Notes under the pieces: generated by a model | Databases searched by the model: none | Seen by the model: the letters and a program-made list of their open reading frames with translations, nothing else | Told to the model about the DNA's origin: nothing | Made by a program: the position numbers and the translations under genes | Shown: in pieces, positions 31,462 to 40,119 of the stretch | Position numbering within the stretch: the stretch's first letter is position 1 | How the letters are laid out: every line of letters begins with the position of its first letter | Assembly (NCBI GenBank): GCA_001563335.1 | Contig: LRSL01000038.1 | Span: 1 to 53,113, forward strand | Source of the DNA: Candidatus Thorarchaeota archaeon SMTZ1-45 | Lineage (GTDB): Archaea; Asgardarchaeota; Thorarchaeia; Thorarchaeales; Thorarchaeaceae | Length of the DNA stretch: 53,113 nt | Reading direction: 5' to 3'

Positions 31462-33294
31462 CTAATCAACTGTAAGAGTTTTCGATAAGTTCCTAGGCAA
31501 ATCGGGATTGATTCCAAGATCAACTGACAGATAATAGCTCAGTAATTGAAGGGGTATCACATCAAGGATTGGATTGATTAGTATTTCAGACTTTGGTACA
31601 ACTAGATAGTCTTGCTTGTTTTTAACATAGGGTTCAAGAGTTTCTTCGAGTTCGCCAACAACAATAGTTCTGCCATGTCTTGCTTTTACTTCATTGATGT
31701 GATTAATCACCATCCAGCTATCTTCAGTGGTTGTAACAAAAATGACAGGATAGTTCTTCGTCACGATGCTGAGAGGACCATGCTTGAATTCTGAAGAATA
31801 CATTCCCTCGCAATGATTATAACAAATCTCTTTGATCTTTAGAGCCCCCTCTCTTGCAACGCCATCAGTAAAACCATATCCTAGGCAATAAAGGTCTTTT
31901 ACATCCGTTAAGGTTCTCGCTAGATTTTTTGCAAGAATACCTGTTCTATCAATAGTGGTCTGAGTTAATGAAGGCAGGTCATCTCGGAGTCTGGAAATGA
32001 AAGCTTTTGCTTCAGAGGAATCAATGTGCCCATTTCGTTCACCCAATCGAGCAGCTAAATAGGCAAAGATAATGCTTTGAGAATAGTATGTCTTTGTAGC
32101 AGGAACTGACACCTCATATCCACAAGCCATTGGAATATATGAGTCAGATTGAAACATTAGAGTACTTCCAATGACGTTCAATACTCCCAAAGCTTTTCCA
32201 TAATTTTCGTTCTTTATTAAATTCAAAACATTCAGTATGTCTTTTGTTTCTCCACTCTGAGAAACCAAGAGACATAGACTATTTTCATCCATGGTAGCTC
32301 CATACATGGGTTGAAACTGACCACCTATAGCATGAAACATAGGAATTCCTGCGAGTCTATTGAAGTAATATGTACCGACAATACTTGCATTATATGATGA
32401 ACCACATGCAACCAAGTAATGTCTGGATGCCTTCTCTAGGAGTCGCAACCATTCCTCACACATAGGGCTTTCAAGAATACCAATGACATCACGAGCTACT
32501 TTTGGTTGCTCATTAATCTCCTTGAGCATGAAATGAGGATATCCACCCTTCTCTGCAGCGTGTGCATCAACATTCGAAATCTGTGATGGTCTCTCGAGTT
32601 GCTTTCCATCTTCTATTCGGAAGACTTTCACATAATCAGGGGTTAGAACTAGCATTTCGCCATCTGCGAGATAGATAACGTTGTTTGTAAGAGGTAGAAC
32701 TGAAGGAAGGTCACTTGAAACAATTGTTGCATTATTGGCAATTCCCGCAACCAATGAGGAGCCCATCTTGACTGCATATATCTCCTGTTTATCAGCACGG
32801 CCAACAGCATATGCATACGCACCCTTTAGATCCTGAGTAGAGAGTTGGACAGCTTCAAACATATCTCCCGTTTCTTCATAGTACTTGTCCACTGCATGAA
32901 CGCAGAGTTCACCATCATTCTCAGATCGTATAATATGACCAGTATCAATGAGTTCCTTCTTATATTCCACATAATTGTGGATGTTTCCATTGTGCGCACC
33001 ATAGAAGACTTCATCACAGCCAAAATGAGGTTGAGCATTTGCTTTTGTGGGAGCACCATAAGTTGCCCACCGTAGTTGAGCAATTCCACGGTCTCCCTTC
33101 ATTCTAGAAAGACCAAGAAGTCTGTTGACATGTTCGATGGTACCAACATCTTTCCTAAGGTCAACACGCCCATTGTGGACTGCAGCAACACCCACACTAT
33201 CATATCCTCGGTAAGTCAGCTTACTGCTACATTTAACAAGAAGTTCACCAATGTTGTCAAGATTGCTCGTAACAATCCCAGTTATGCCGCACAT
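31462..33294 (-). CDS. glmS: Glutamine-fructose-6-phosphate aminotransferase
   Basis: A 610-residue enzyme that makes glucosamine-6-phosphate from fructose-6-phosphate and glutamine, the entry step to UDP-GlcNAc and glycans. The N-terminal nucleophile is Cys2 right after the initiator Met (MCGITGIV), so ATG at 33294 must be the start; a TTG lies one codon earlier. The glutaminase domain has LTYRGYDSVGVA and AHNGNIHNY. Two SIS isomerase domains follow (ACGSSYNAS, SQSGETKD; EFKHGPLS), and the end DLPRNLSKTLTVD is the typical C-terminal active-site tail. It is divergent from the regulator at 33433 across paired inverted repeats. Confidence 0.95.
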   Translation of the reverse strand: MCGITGIVTSNLDNIGELLVKCSSKLTYRGYDSVGVAAVHNGRVDLRKDVGTIEHVNRLLGLSRMKGDRGIAQLRWATYGAPTKANAQPHFGCDEVFYGAHNGNIHNYVEYKKELIDTGHIIRSENDGELCVHAVDKYYEETGDMFEAVQLSTQDLKGAYAYAVGRADKQEIYAVKMGSSLVAGIANNATIVSSDLPSVLPLTNNVIYLADGEMLVLTPDYVKVFRIEDGKQLERPSQISNVDAHAAEKGGYPHFMLKEINEQPKVARDVIGILESPMCEEWLRLLEKASRHYLVACGSSYNASIVGTYYFNRLAGIPMFHAIGGQFQPMYGATMDENSLCLLVSQSGETKDILNVLNLIKNENYGKALGVLNVIGSTLMFQSDSYIPMACGYEVSVPATKTYYSQSIIFAYLAARLGERNGHIDSSEAKAFISRLRDDLPSLTQTTIDRTGILAKNLARTLTDVKDLYCLGYGFTDGVAREGALKIKEICYNHCEGMYSSEFKHGPLSIVTKNYPVIFVTTTEDSWMVINHINEVKARHGRTIVVGELEETLEPYVKNKQDYLVVPKSEILINPILDVIPLQLLSYYLSVDLGINPDLPRNLSKTLTVD

Positions 33295-33328
33295 CAAGGC
33301 TTGACTCTGATATTTTGTAATTAAGAGT

Positions 33329-33353
33329 TACGTACGATTAAATAGTGTACGTA
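33329..33353. promoter_or_regulatory. Inverted repeat TACGTAC/GTACGTA
   Basis: Seven-base perfect arms (33329-33335 and 33347-33353) with an 11-base AT-rich spacer lie between glmS and the divergent winged-helix regulator gene. The symmetry and place suggest an operator for that regulator. It overlaps by two bases the second inverted repeat at 33352-33387. Confidence 0.5.
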
Positions 33354-33387
33354 TAATTGCTTAGATTTAAGAGTCGAAGCAATTATA
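33352..33387. promoter_or_regulatory. Inverted repeat TATAATTGCTT/AAGCAATTATA
   Basis: Eleven-base perfect arms (33352-33362 and 33377-33387) with a 14-base spacer. The arms include TATAATT-type sequence, so the element may overlap promoters in both directions. With the preceding repeat it fills the centre of the 138-base region between the divergent glmS and regulator starts. Confidence 0.5.
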
Positions 33388-33432
33388 TCACAGAAATCAA
33401 TTGATTGTTGAAAGCGAATAGAGGACCACGCC

Positions 33433-34140
33433 ATGGGAAGGCAAAAACGAATGGCATTACTTTTGCATCCGTTCCGGAGAGAACTATACCAAGTGTTATG
33501 TGAAAATCCTGGTACATACCTTCTCGAACTAGTCGACATACTCTCCTCTCCACTGGGCACACTCACATGGCATCTTAGAATTCTAGAACGCGAAGGACTG
33601 GTTAAGTCACTCAAGTTTGCGGGAAAAAGGCTCTACTACCCTCGAATGTTGAGGTCTCAAGAAGCAGAAATGGCTTACCTTACAATGAGAAGTGATACAG
33701 CGCAAAAAATTTTCGCATTCATTGTCAACAATCAGGGATGTTATCAAGAACAGATGGCGGAATCTCTTGGAGTGCATCATGATACAGTCAGATGGCACAT
33801 TTCAAGAATGGAAGAAGTTGGTCTTGTAAAAGTAGTCCGTGAAGGTAGAAAGAAACGACACTATTTGGACCAACTTGGAGACCTACTCATGAAAGGTAGT
33901 CTTAACACAATAACCGAAGCATATGTTATGTTCTTGATGGAGAAGCTTGAGGATGGATGTCTAAATCCAGAGATTCGCGAATCCAAATCGGACCATGTCA
34001 CTATTCGAATTGATTGTCCTGAACGTGGAAAGGACTGTTTCATTACAATAAATCTAACAGAATGGGAATTTCAGTTCATTGATGATGAGGCTGCGGAAGC
34101 CACAGTCAGACATGAAAAAGTGGAAGCAGGTGGAGATTAG
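33433..34140 (+). CDS. Tandem winged-helix transcriptional regulator
   Basis: A 235-residue protein with two ArsR/MarR-like winged helices. The first (about 12-75) includes LSSPLGTLTWHLRILEREGLV; the second (about 88-150) includes AESLGVHHDTVRWHISRMEEVGLV. A C-terminal alpha/beta region follows (HVTIRIDCPERGKDCFITIN). Two-domain regulators of this kind are common in archaea. It is divergent from glmS with two inverted repeats in the shared promoter, so it may control itself and amino-sugar synthesis. Its stop overlaps by three bases that of the convergent roadblock gene. Confidence 0.85.
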   Translation: MGRQKRMALLLHPFRRELYQVLCENPGTYLLELVDILSSPLGTLTWHLRILEREGLVKSLKFAGKRLYYPRMLRSQEAEMAYLTMRSDTAQKIFAFIVNNQGCYQEQMAESLGVHHDTVRWHISRMEEVGLVKVVREGRKKRHYLDQLGDLLMKGSLNTITEAYVMFLMEKLEDGCLNPEIRESKSDHVTIRIDCPERGKDCFITINLTEWEFQFIDDEAAEATVRHEKVEAGGD

Positions 34141-34868
34141 GTAGTTCCATCTAATATTTGACGCACCTTTTGAGCAATCTCATCCGGATTTGGTCCTGGA
34201 CATACAACTGCCAAGAGACGGGTATCATCCACTCTTGTAATCAATAGCCTTAACCCGGCAGTATCAACGGAGATTGAGTCAGTACCCTCAGAGTATGTCA
34301 ATCCATTTGCAAAGAGGGAGCCCATCAGAGCAGCTACCTCAACCTCGTCCTTGAAACCTACAGAGCCTAGAGGAAGACCATCAAGAGTTAGTAGTGCACC
34401 TTGTGTGACTTCTGGAATCTCTTCAACAATTCTACCCAGAATGGTCTGTTTTCCAAATACACTTGTTGAACTCATGACAAGTTCCATTCGTGTTGCAAGA
34501 GATTGAAATGCAGGTATTAATGATTGAAGGTTTAGTCCTGCATCATCAGCTTTTGAAATAACAATAATCAGATGGTAGTGTGGCTGAACAATTGTGAGAA
34601 TTCGCTCAATACTAGTTGAGTGAATTAGATGTGTCGGACCAGAGCTTCTCAAGTGGTGCATAGCCGAGGCACCACCCCAAACTAATGCTGAAGACACTGT
34701 GGCGATTATACGAGGGTCATTCTCTCCTCCTCGAGCCACAGCAGCTACCACAACACCCTCCTTTGTACACAGAACTGCATTGCTTACAGAACGATGAACC
34801 TTCAATGTGTCTTCGAGGAGTGTTGCTACTTCTCCTAATGTATCTCCGGGCATAACACCAACCAGCAC
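34137..34868 (-). CDS. Double roadblock/LC7-domain protein
   Basis: A 243-residue protein with two roadblock/LC7-type folds in a row. The first covers about 10-125 (LEDTLKVHRSVSNAVLCTKEG, then IERILTIVQPHYHLIIVI); the second covers about 145-240 (GALLTLDGLPLGSVGF, then LRLLITRVDDTRLLAVVC). Roadblock proteins usually pair with small GTPases as scaffolds or regulators and are abundant in Asgard archaea. Start GTG at 34868 or ATG at 34853 cannot be decided. The second domain of a single protein could mimic a roadblock heterodimer. Confidence 0.72.
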   Translation of the reverse strand: MLVGVMPGDTLGEVATLLEDTLKVHRSVSNAVLCTKEGVVVAAVARGGENDPRIIATVSSALVWGGASAMHHLRSSGPTHLIHSTSIERILTIVQPHYHLIIVISKADDAGLNLQSLIPAFQSLATRMELVMSSTSVFGKQTILGRIVEEIPEVTQGALLTLDGLPLGSVGFKDEVEVAALMGSLFANGLTYSEGTDSISVDTAGLRLLITRVDDTRLLAVVCPGPNPDEIAQKVRQILDGTT

Positions 34869-34971
34869 TATGTTTCTTGAAGTTCTGTCATGCTAACGCA
34901 TTTATAACTGATACTCTTAATGGAAAAGGCTCTGAAAGAACCCCACTTCTTAGAGCAACAAGTTTAAATCG

Positions 34972-36132
34972 ATGGTTCAAAGCAACGACTTTAACGACTA
35001 CGGAGGCATAATTTTGAGCTCAAGGTCAGGAGTCATTTCGTCAGTAATAATCGTGATATTGATATTCTCCGCAGTTGGTGGCTTTATATTCTTGACAAAT
35101 CAGTATGTGCCATCAAGAATTGCAGTTGTCGTTATCGACCCTGGATATGGGGATAGGAGTTTCATTGACCAAGCAGTTGAAGGACTGTATGAAACAGAAG
35201 TCGTCGTTGATTATGATCTCATAGTAGCAGATGATGTTGACGACTTGCAGAGTACGATCAATGGAATTTCAGTTGAAGGAAATCATGATTTAATCATTGT
35301 AATTGGAACTCAAGCCGGTTTGGCAACTGCAGTTGACACTGTTGCAGCTAATCACGTATATCAGAAATTTGGGTTCATTGGAGGATTTGTAAATAGAGAT
35401 AATGTAGCTTCAGCAACATTCGAAAATGATCAAGCAGCATTTCTGGCGGGAGCTCTTGCTGCACATCTTGCAGTTGATAATGTGAATCGAACGGGAATAG
35501 TTGGTATTATCGGTTCTGTATCAACAGACCCAACAGTGATTGAGTTGATTGATGGATTTATACAAGGTCTAAATTATGCTAACCAAACGCTGGGAAACGT
35601 GAGTCTTCTTCCAATACAATATGTTGGATCTTACAATGACTCAACAACAGCAGACGTTTATGCTAGAAATATGTGGAATCCAAATTTGGGCAACGCATCT
35701 GTAATTTTTGCTCCAGTACGTGCGAGTATTATGGGCATCCGATCAGCAATGGAGTATGCAAACGTTACTTGGTTTTGTAATATAACAAATCGTGAACCAT
35801 TTGTAATAGGAGCAGAAGCTGATCAAAGATATCTTGGAAATCCAAATATTGCAATCAGATCTGGACCTTCTTGGATTGTGACAAGCGTTGTACCCAGATC
35901 AGACTTGGCTGCAGTTAGAATCATAAACGCTACACTTTGGGACCGATTTATCGGGGCACTCGACTATGGTGGTGAATATGCCAGCACTATTGGAGGTAAT
36001 CTATATAATAATGGAACTATTCTAGCCGACATGGTAGAGTATCAAGAAAACGAGTGGGTAACTGATGCTATGATTAACATGACTATTGACTACCGCCGCG
36101 CAATAATCAATGGAACCATTATACTTTCGTAG
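34972..36132 (+). CDS. BMP/PnrA-family substrate-binding protein, membrane anchored
   Basis: A 386-residue extracellular protein of the BMP (PnrA/Med-like) group, which in bacteria binds nucleosides for ABC importers. A single N-terminal anchor helix (about 18-41, ISSVIIVILIFSAVGGF) precedes the periplasmic-binding fold (IAVVVIDPGYGDRSF; HDLIIVIGTQ; GFIGGFVNRDNVASATFENDQAAFLAGALA). There is no lipobox cysteine. The domain has many Asn-x-Ser/Thr sequons, fitting surface glycosylation. No permease or ATPase genes are adjacent. A hairpin terminator follows. Confidence 0.85.
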   Translation: MVQSNDFNDYGGIILSSRSGVISSVIIVILIFSAVGGFIFLTNQYVPSRIAVVVIDPGYGDRSFIDQAVEGLYETEVVVDYDLIVADDVDDLQSTINGISVEGNHDLIIVIGTQAGLATAVDTVAANHVYQKFGFIGGFVNRDNVASATFENDQAAFLAGALAAHLAVDNVNRTGIVGIIGSVSTDPTVIELIDGFIQGLNYANQTLGNVSLLPIQYVGSYNDSTTADVYARNMWNPNLGNASVIFAPVRASIMGIRSAMEYANVTWFCNITNREPFVIGAEADQRYLGNPNIAIRSGPSWIVTSVVPRSDLAAVRIINATLWDRFIGALDYGGEYASTIGGNLYNNGTILADMVEYQENEWVTDAMINMTIDYRRAIINGTIILS

Positions 36133-36148
36133 GTTCATGGTCGTTTCT

Positions 36149-36168
36149 TGGGGGATTTCAATCCCCCA
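36149..36168 (+). terminator. GC-rich hairpin after BMP-type gene
   Basis: TGGGGGAT (36149-36156) pairs perfectly with ATCCCCCA (36161-36168) around TTCA, and a TTTTT run follows about ten bases on. It lies 16 bases after the stop of the BMP-type gene. Confidence 0.55.
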
Positions 36169-36209
36169 CATCTTCATTTTTCAAATATTGGGAATATGGG
36201 GTTAGAACG

Positions 36210-36851
36210 TTGAATATTAATCAGGAAATAATTAGCCTTGCAAAAAATGCCGAAATACTGAAGGGGCTGGGACGTAATGGATGGGCACTTGCAGGTGTTC
36301 ACTGTACTAGACAAGAATCAGTTGGAGAGCACTCCTTTGGAGCAGTTCTTGTGAGTCTTTTAATTGCAAAGAGTCTTGCTGATAACGGAGAACGAGTCAA
36401 TCTAGAGAGGGTTGCTTTTATGGCCACCATGCATGACTTTCCGGAGGTCATAATATCGGATATCCCTCGGGCATCTGTGGAGCTTGGAGGTGAACAACTC
36501 AAAGAGGGAAAAGTGAAAGCTGAACAGAAAGCAATTCATCAACTATCTAAGAGTAGCGAGTTCTTTGGAGATTTCATAGTAGAAATCTGGAGTGATCTCA
36601 TGGAATCTGGTAGTATCGAGGCGCGGATTGTTTTGGGTGCGGACATAATTGATATGCTTATACATACACTTGCATTGGAAAAATCAGGTGTATCTCCCAA
36701 AATCCTTGATCAATTCTTCAAAAACAGTATAGATTCTTTGAGAGAATTGAAGCTGGAAATAATTGAAAATACCTTCTGGGAAATTTACAGAGAACATATT
36801 GATAATGCTAAGAGAATGGGTATCGAATTAGATCAAATCATTCGTGATTAG
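36210..36851 (+). CDS. HD-domain hydrolase (YfbR/HDDC2-like)
   Basis: A 213-residue protein with the HD metal-dependent phosphohydrolase fold. The visible metal ligands are the His in GVHCTRQESVGEHSF (first histidines), the HD pair in ATMHDFPEV, and a late Asp in VLGADIIDM. The layout matches 5'-deoxynucleotidase YfbR and HDDC2, which remove phosphate from deoxynucleoside monophosphates. The start is TTG at 36210, after GGGGTT. Its last 14 bases overlap the convergent DUF99 gene. Confidence 0.82.
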   Translation: MNINQEIISLAKNAEILKGLGRNGWALAGVHCTRQESVGEHSFGAVLVSLLIAKSLADNGERVNLERVAFMATMHDFPEVIISDIPRASVELGGEQLKEGKVKAEQKAIHQLSKSSEFFGDFIVEIWSDLMESGSIEARIVLGADIIDMLIHTLALEKSGVSPKILDQFFKNSIDSLRELKLEIIENTFWEIYREHIDNAKRMGIELDQIIRD

Positions 36852-37473
36852 ATTGAATCGTTCTGATGAAGTCACGATGCAATCCAGCAGCGATTGTTCT
36901 TGCAACTCTTACTGGCTCAGGAACTCTACCATCAATTGTCAATTTGTCAAGTAGATTCTTTGCTCTAGAATGACCAATACCAGCAACTGAGAGGTAGAGA
37001 GTGTGACCAGTTTGAAGATGCACAGGCTTTCGCTCTCCTATTCTCTCAAGAAGATCAAGACGAATTTTCCAATCGTTCGGGAAGTATTCCTTCAAATATT
37101 TTTCAATTCCTTCAGAAGGATGATATGAAATACAGATAACAGGTGTTCCTGTATGTTGGTAGAGTTCAGAGATATCCACAATATTGAACCATGAGACTAC
37201 CGAACCTCCAAGCATCCATGCTCGGATGTCCTTGCGATTAAGACGATTGAACATCAAAACTAGCTCATCAGTGGAATCACTGCCTCCAATTGTAGGAGTG
37301 CAAACACTGAAACCATCAATCCTTAGATCTCCTCTCATTACTACTCCAACCATTATGCTTCGCATATCATTCTTAACAAAACTTTCAGATACCCCAAGAA
37401 CTCGAACACCTCTCTTCCAACCAATTGTTGCATCTGCTGGAGTTGTTGAATCAAGTCGATATATTGAACTCAT
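36838..37473 (-). CDS. DUF99 (UPF0215) family protein
   Basis: A 211-residue archaeal DUF99 protein, a family structurally related to endonuclease V. Family blocks seen are VRVLGVSESF, VGVVMRGDLRIDGFSV and VSWFNIVDISEL. The first block of endonuclease V-like proteins normally carries an Asp (GIDDS); here it is Ser-Glu (GVSES), so catalysis is uncertain. It is convergent with and overlaps the HD gene by 14 bases. Confidence 0.85.
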   Translation of the reverse strand: MSSIYRLDSTTPADATIGWKRGVRVLGVSESFVKNDMRSIMVGVVMRGDLRIDGFSVCTPTIGGSDSTDELVLMFNRLNRKDIRAWMLGGSVVSWFNIVDISELYQHTGTPVICISYHPSEGIEKYLKEYFPNDWKIRLDLLERIGERKPVHLQTGHTLYLSVAGIGHSRAKNLLDKLTIDGRVPEPVRVARTIAAGLHRDFIRTIQSNHE

Positions 37474-37624
37474 GCTTGAAATCCACCGTCAAATCATCTA
37501 AGCTTCTAAGAAGTCTCTAAAGTAGTCTTCTAATCGTTATAGCTACATATATCATGCAAACTTTATTAATGCGCATTTGTAAGTGACAATTATTCTAGTC
37601 GAGAGAGAGAAGAGAGTGGCTGCC

Positions 37625-38008
37625 ATGTTTGACCCAAGCTTCGAAGAGCTGCAAGAGAAGCTACGGCAGATAATGGAAGAAGCTACTGCACTTGCTGCAG
37701 GAATTCGAGCGTGGATGCTTCTATCTAAAGAAGGATTACCTATTTCATCAGCTGTTCCTCAAGGTCTTGAAGAAGCTGAGATAGCAGCAATGGCTGCATC
37801 AATCTTGGGAGTTGCAGACCTTGCTGCTGAGAGAATGGATCAAGGAGTACTAGAAGAGATCCTTTTGACCAATGAGAAGGGTCTGATGATCATGAAGAGT
37901 GCTGGTGAAAAAGCAATACTTGTTCTTGCAGCCGGCAAGGGAGTGAAAACGGGACTCCTAGTTTATGCTGCGAATACAGCAGCTGAAAAGATTGCTCCTC
38001 TTCTTTAA
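37625..38008 (+). CDS. Roadblock/LC7-domain protein
   Basis: A 127-residue single roadblock/LC7 domain: long N-terminal helix (FEELQEKLRQIMEEATALA), central strands (AWMLLSKEGLPISSAV), middle helix (EIAAMAASILGVADLAAERM) and the final strand-helix (KAILVLAAGKGVKTGLLVY). It could dimerise and bind a small GTPase. ATG at 37625 is chosen over GTG at 37583, because a TATA-like CTTTATTAA near 37561-37569 would place the transcript start after 37583, and GAGAGTGG precedes the ATG. Its stop overlaps by three bases that of the subtilase gene. Confidence 0.88.
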   Translation: MFDPSFEELQEKLRQIMEEATALAAGIRAWMLLSKEGLPISSAVPQGLEEAEIAAMAASILGVADLAAERMDQGVLEEILLTNEKGLMIMKSAGEKAILVLAAGKGVKTGLLVYAANTAAEKIAPLL

Positions 38009-40023
38009 TTTTCAAGATAGCGAAGCAACCAATATACTGATTGTAAAACAAAAATCAAATCATGCTCTGATCTGTATAAATGTGATAGAGCCCAATTGTC
38101 TAAGAAGTAATTACTACCAGTCGCAATGAGACGTCCACCATTAATGTTTTCAAGACCAACAACCAGAGTCCGTCTTTCGGAATAAAGAGTTCCATTTTCA
38201 TCCTGAAAGGTGACATTTTTCCAAGCAATCTCGTAAGAATTACCGGAGTAATTAAGAGAACAGCCATTGTAGTCAAATGAGTCAATATTATCAGTAATTG
38301 GATGTTGGATCATATCAGTGATTAATTCAGTGGATGATACTCCATTGACAACAATTGTAATGACAGGTATGCTATCGTTATTTAGTGTAATATTAAATAG
38401 AGAGAATAATTCATTCGCCTGGTTTTGATTAATGCTTGAATTTGTAAGCCCAACTAAAAGTAGATTGCCCCCATTTTCATAATAACTACTATATGATGCC
38501 AATTCTTGAGGAGTATAGGAAAAGAGCTGTATTTTGTCATACGATAAACCATTTACTGAAATCTCCCAAGCACAGGGATCGAGTACGAAGACAGCATCAT
38601 ATAATGATAATACTTCTAGACTAATATTGTCAGGATACCTAAGTTCATCTACTGCTATACCAACAGTTGTAAGTATTCTATAGAGCTTCCGAAATTGTCC
38701 ATACGAGGAATCTATTGACCAAGATGTATGACTAATGTCAAATGCTACTTCACGTAATGCTACGATTGCTTCGAAATCAAGTTCAATTTTCAATTCCAGA
38801 TATCCAGAAGATGTAACTGATATGGATGCTTGGAAATCTTCGACTGCATTTGGAGATTCTACTCTCACGTCAAAATGAAAATTGCCACTTTGATTTAAAT
38901 GTACATAAGAAGGACCTCTTATCCATTTCTCAGCTACACCTCGATAGTTCAAAGAAAAGGTTGCATTGCTTGATGCAAAGATAGACACATGGATTCTCGA
39001 GGTGTGGTTAACAAAGAACCGTTCAAATGAAAATGGGCTTTCTGTAGGAGTGATTGCAAAAAGGAGTGGTAACCCTTCTTCTTTCTGGGAGAAGTCAATA
39101 TAGAGCTGGCTTGTCTTCAAATCAAAGAGTCCTGCTCCAACTTGCCATTCTTCATATGGAAGCTTGGATGCACCAATCATTACTGCCGCTTTAATCATGC
39201 CAGGAGTCCAAGTCCAACCATTTGCTAGGCAATGTGTAATAATCCGAGCAACTCCTGCTGCGACAACTGGTGCAGCAAAGCTAGTTCCTAAAACTGTTTT
39301 GCCATTTGTGTGAAAGTCACCGCGAGCGGAAATATCAGGCTTCATAATGCGATCTCGTAATGGACCTATTGCTGAGAAAGAATATGGTGAATTAGACTCA
39401 TCAACCGCAGCGACAGCAATAGCTTCTGGGTAGATCGCAGGAGACTCCACGGAACTTCCAGCAATTCCATTGTGTCCATTATTTCCCGCTGCTGCCACAA
39501 TGCTCACTCCCTGATTAAATGCCCATCGAACAGCATCACCAATTGAATCATTATAGGTGGGGAAGATTCCAAGACTAAGATTAATGACACTACAATTCTC
39601 TTCAAGGACAACCCATCTAATAGCTTCAATAACTGCAGTATGAGTGGCGATATCATTTGAGTCGACAACCTTTGCATTGACAATAGCTGCATCAGGAGCC
39701 TCCGATGCAATAATACTTGCAATGTAGGTTCCATGAGTGACTCCTCCAGGCCTACTATCTGTTGTAGTGTTATCGGTTGTAAGATAGCCAAATGATGTAT
39801 TTACAAAACTCCTAGATGCCACAACGCGTGTTTCAAGCTCCTGATTGATGTTTATTCCAGAATCAATAATTGCCACACGGACTGTTAAATTGGAATCAGT
39901 ATATGTTGGAGGTATTGCATATAATCCAGCAATACTTCCTACAAAGATAATAGTGGATAGAAGTAACACAGTTCCCCTTCGTCGTTTAGGCTCAAAGGCT
40001 TCTTCCACAGTATATCTCAACAT
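38005..40023 (-). CDS. Subtilisin-like protease resembling site-1 protease
   Basis: A protein of about 672 residues. After a short cytosolic tail (KRRR) a signal-anchor helix spans about 17-37. The S8 protease domain follows: Asp54 in AIIDSG, His97 in THGTYIAS, the oxyanion Asn in AAAGNNGHN, and Ser248 in LGTSFAAPVVA. The remaining half contains a beta-rich region and then a Rossmann-like block (YGQFRKLYRILTTVGIAVDEL, YDAVFVLDP, YYENGGNLLLVG) whose order resembles the C-terminal region of eukaryotic site-1 protease (MBTPS1). Many Asn-x-Ser/Thr sequons are present. The frame extends to 40251, but ATG at 40023 gives a sensible divergent promoter with the intramembrane protease gene; ATG at 40101 is another option. 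Confidence 0.82.
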   Translation of the reverse strand: MLRYTVEEAFEPKRRRGTVLLLSTIIFVGSIAGLYAIPPTYTDSNLTVRVAIIDSGININQELETRVVASRSFVNTSFGYLTTDNTTTDSRPGGVTHGTYIASIIASEAPDAAIVNAKVVDSNDIATHTAVIEAIRWVVLEENCSVINLSLGIFPTYNDSIGDAVRWAFNQGVSIVAAAGNNGHNGIAGSSVESPAIYPEAIAVAAVDESNSPYSFSAIGPLRDRIMKPDISARGDFHTNGKTVLGTSFAAPVVAAGVARIITHCLANGWTWTPGMIKAAVMIGASKLPYEEWQVGAGLFDLKTSQLYIDFSQKEEGLPLLFAITPTESPFSFERFFVNHTSRIHVSIFASSNATFSLNYRGVAEKWIRGPSYVHLNQSGNFHFDVRVESPNAVEDFQASISVTSSGYLELKIELDFEAIVALREVAFDISHTSWSIDSSYGQFRKLYRILTTVGIAVDELRYPDNISLEVLSLYDAVFVLDPCAWEISVNGLSYDKIQLFSYTPQELASYSSYYENGGNLLLVGLTNSSINQNQANELFSLFNITLNNDSIPVITIVVNGVSSTELITDMIQHPITDNIDSFDYNGCSLNYSGNSYEIAWKNVTFQDENGTLYSERRTLVVGLENINGGRLIATGSNYFLDNWALSHLYRSEHDLIFVLQSVYWLLRYLEN

Positions 40024-40119
40024 CCTTAGTTCTTTTGTTGTGTCTTTCTCCAAATTAACCAATCGAACGCTACATAAAGTCTGTGCGGAATAAGCAATCA
40101 TAGTTATGATGTAAACCAA

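Noticed and set aside
37583..37624. Longer start (GTG) for the roadblock protein
   Set aside because: It would lie at or before the expected transcript start and adds residues not belonging to the roadblock fold.
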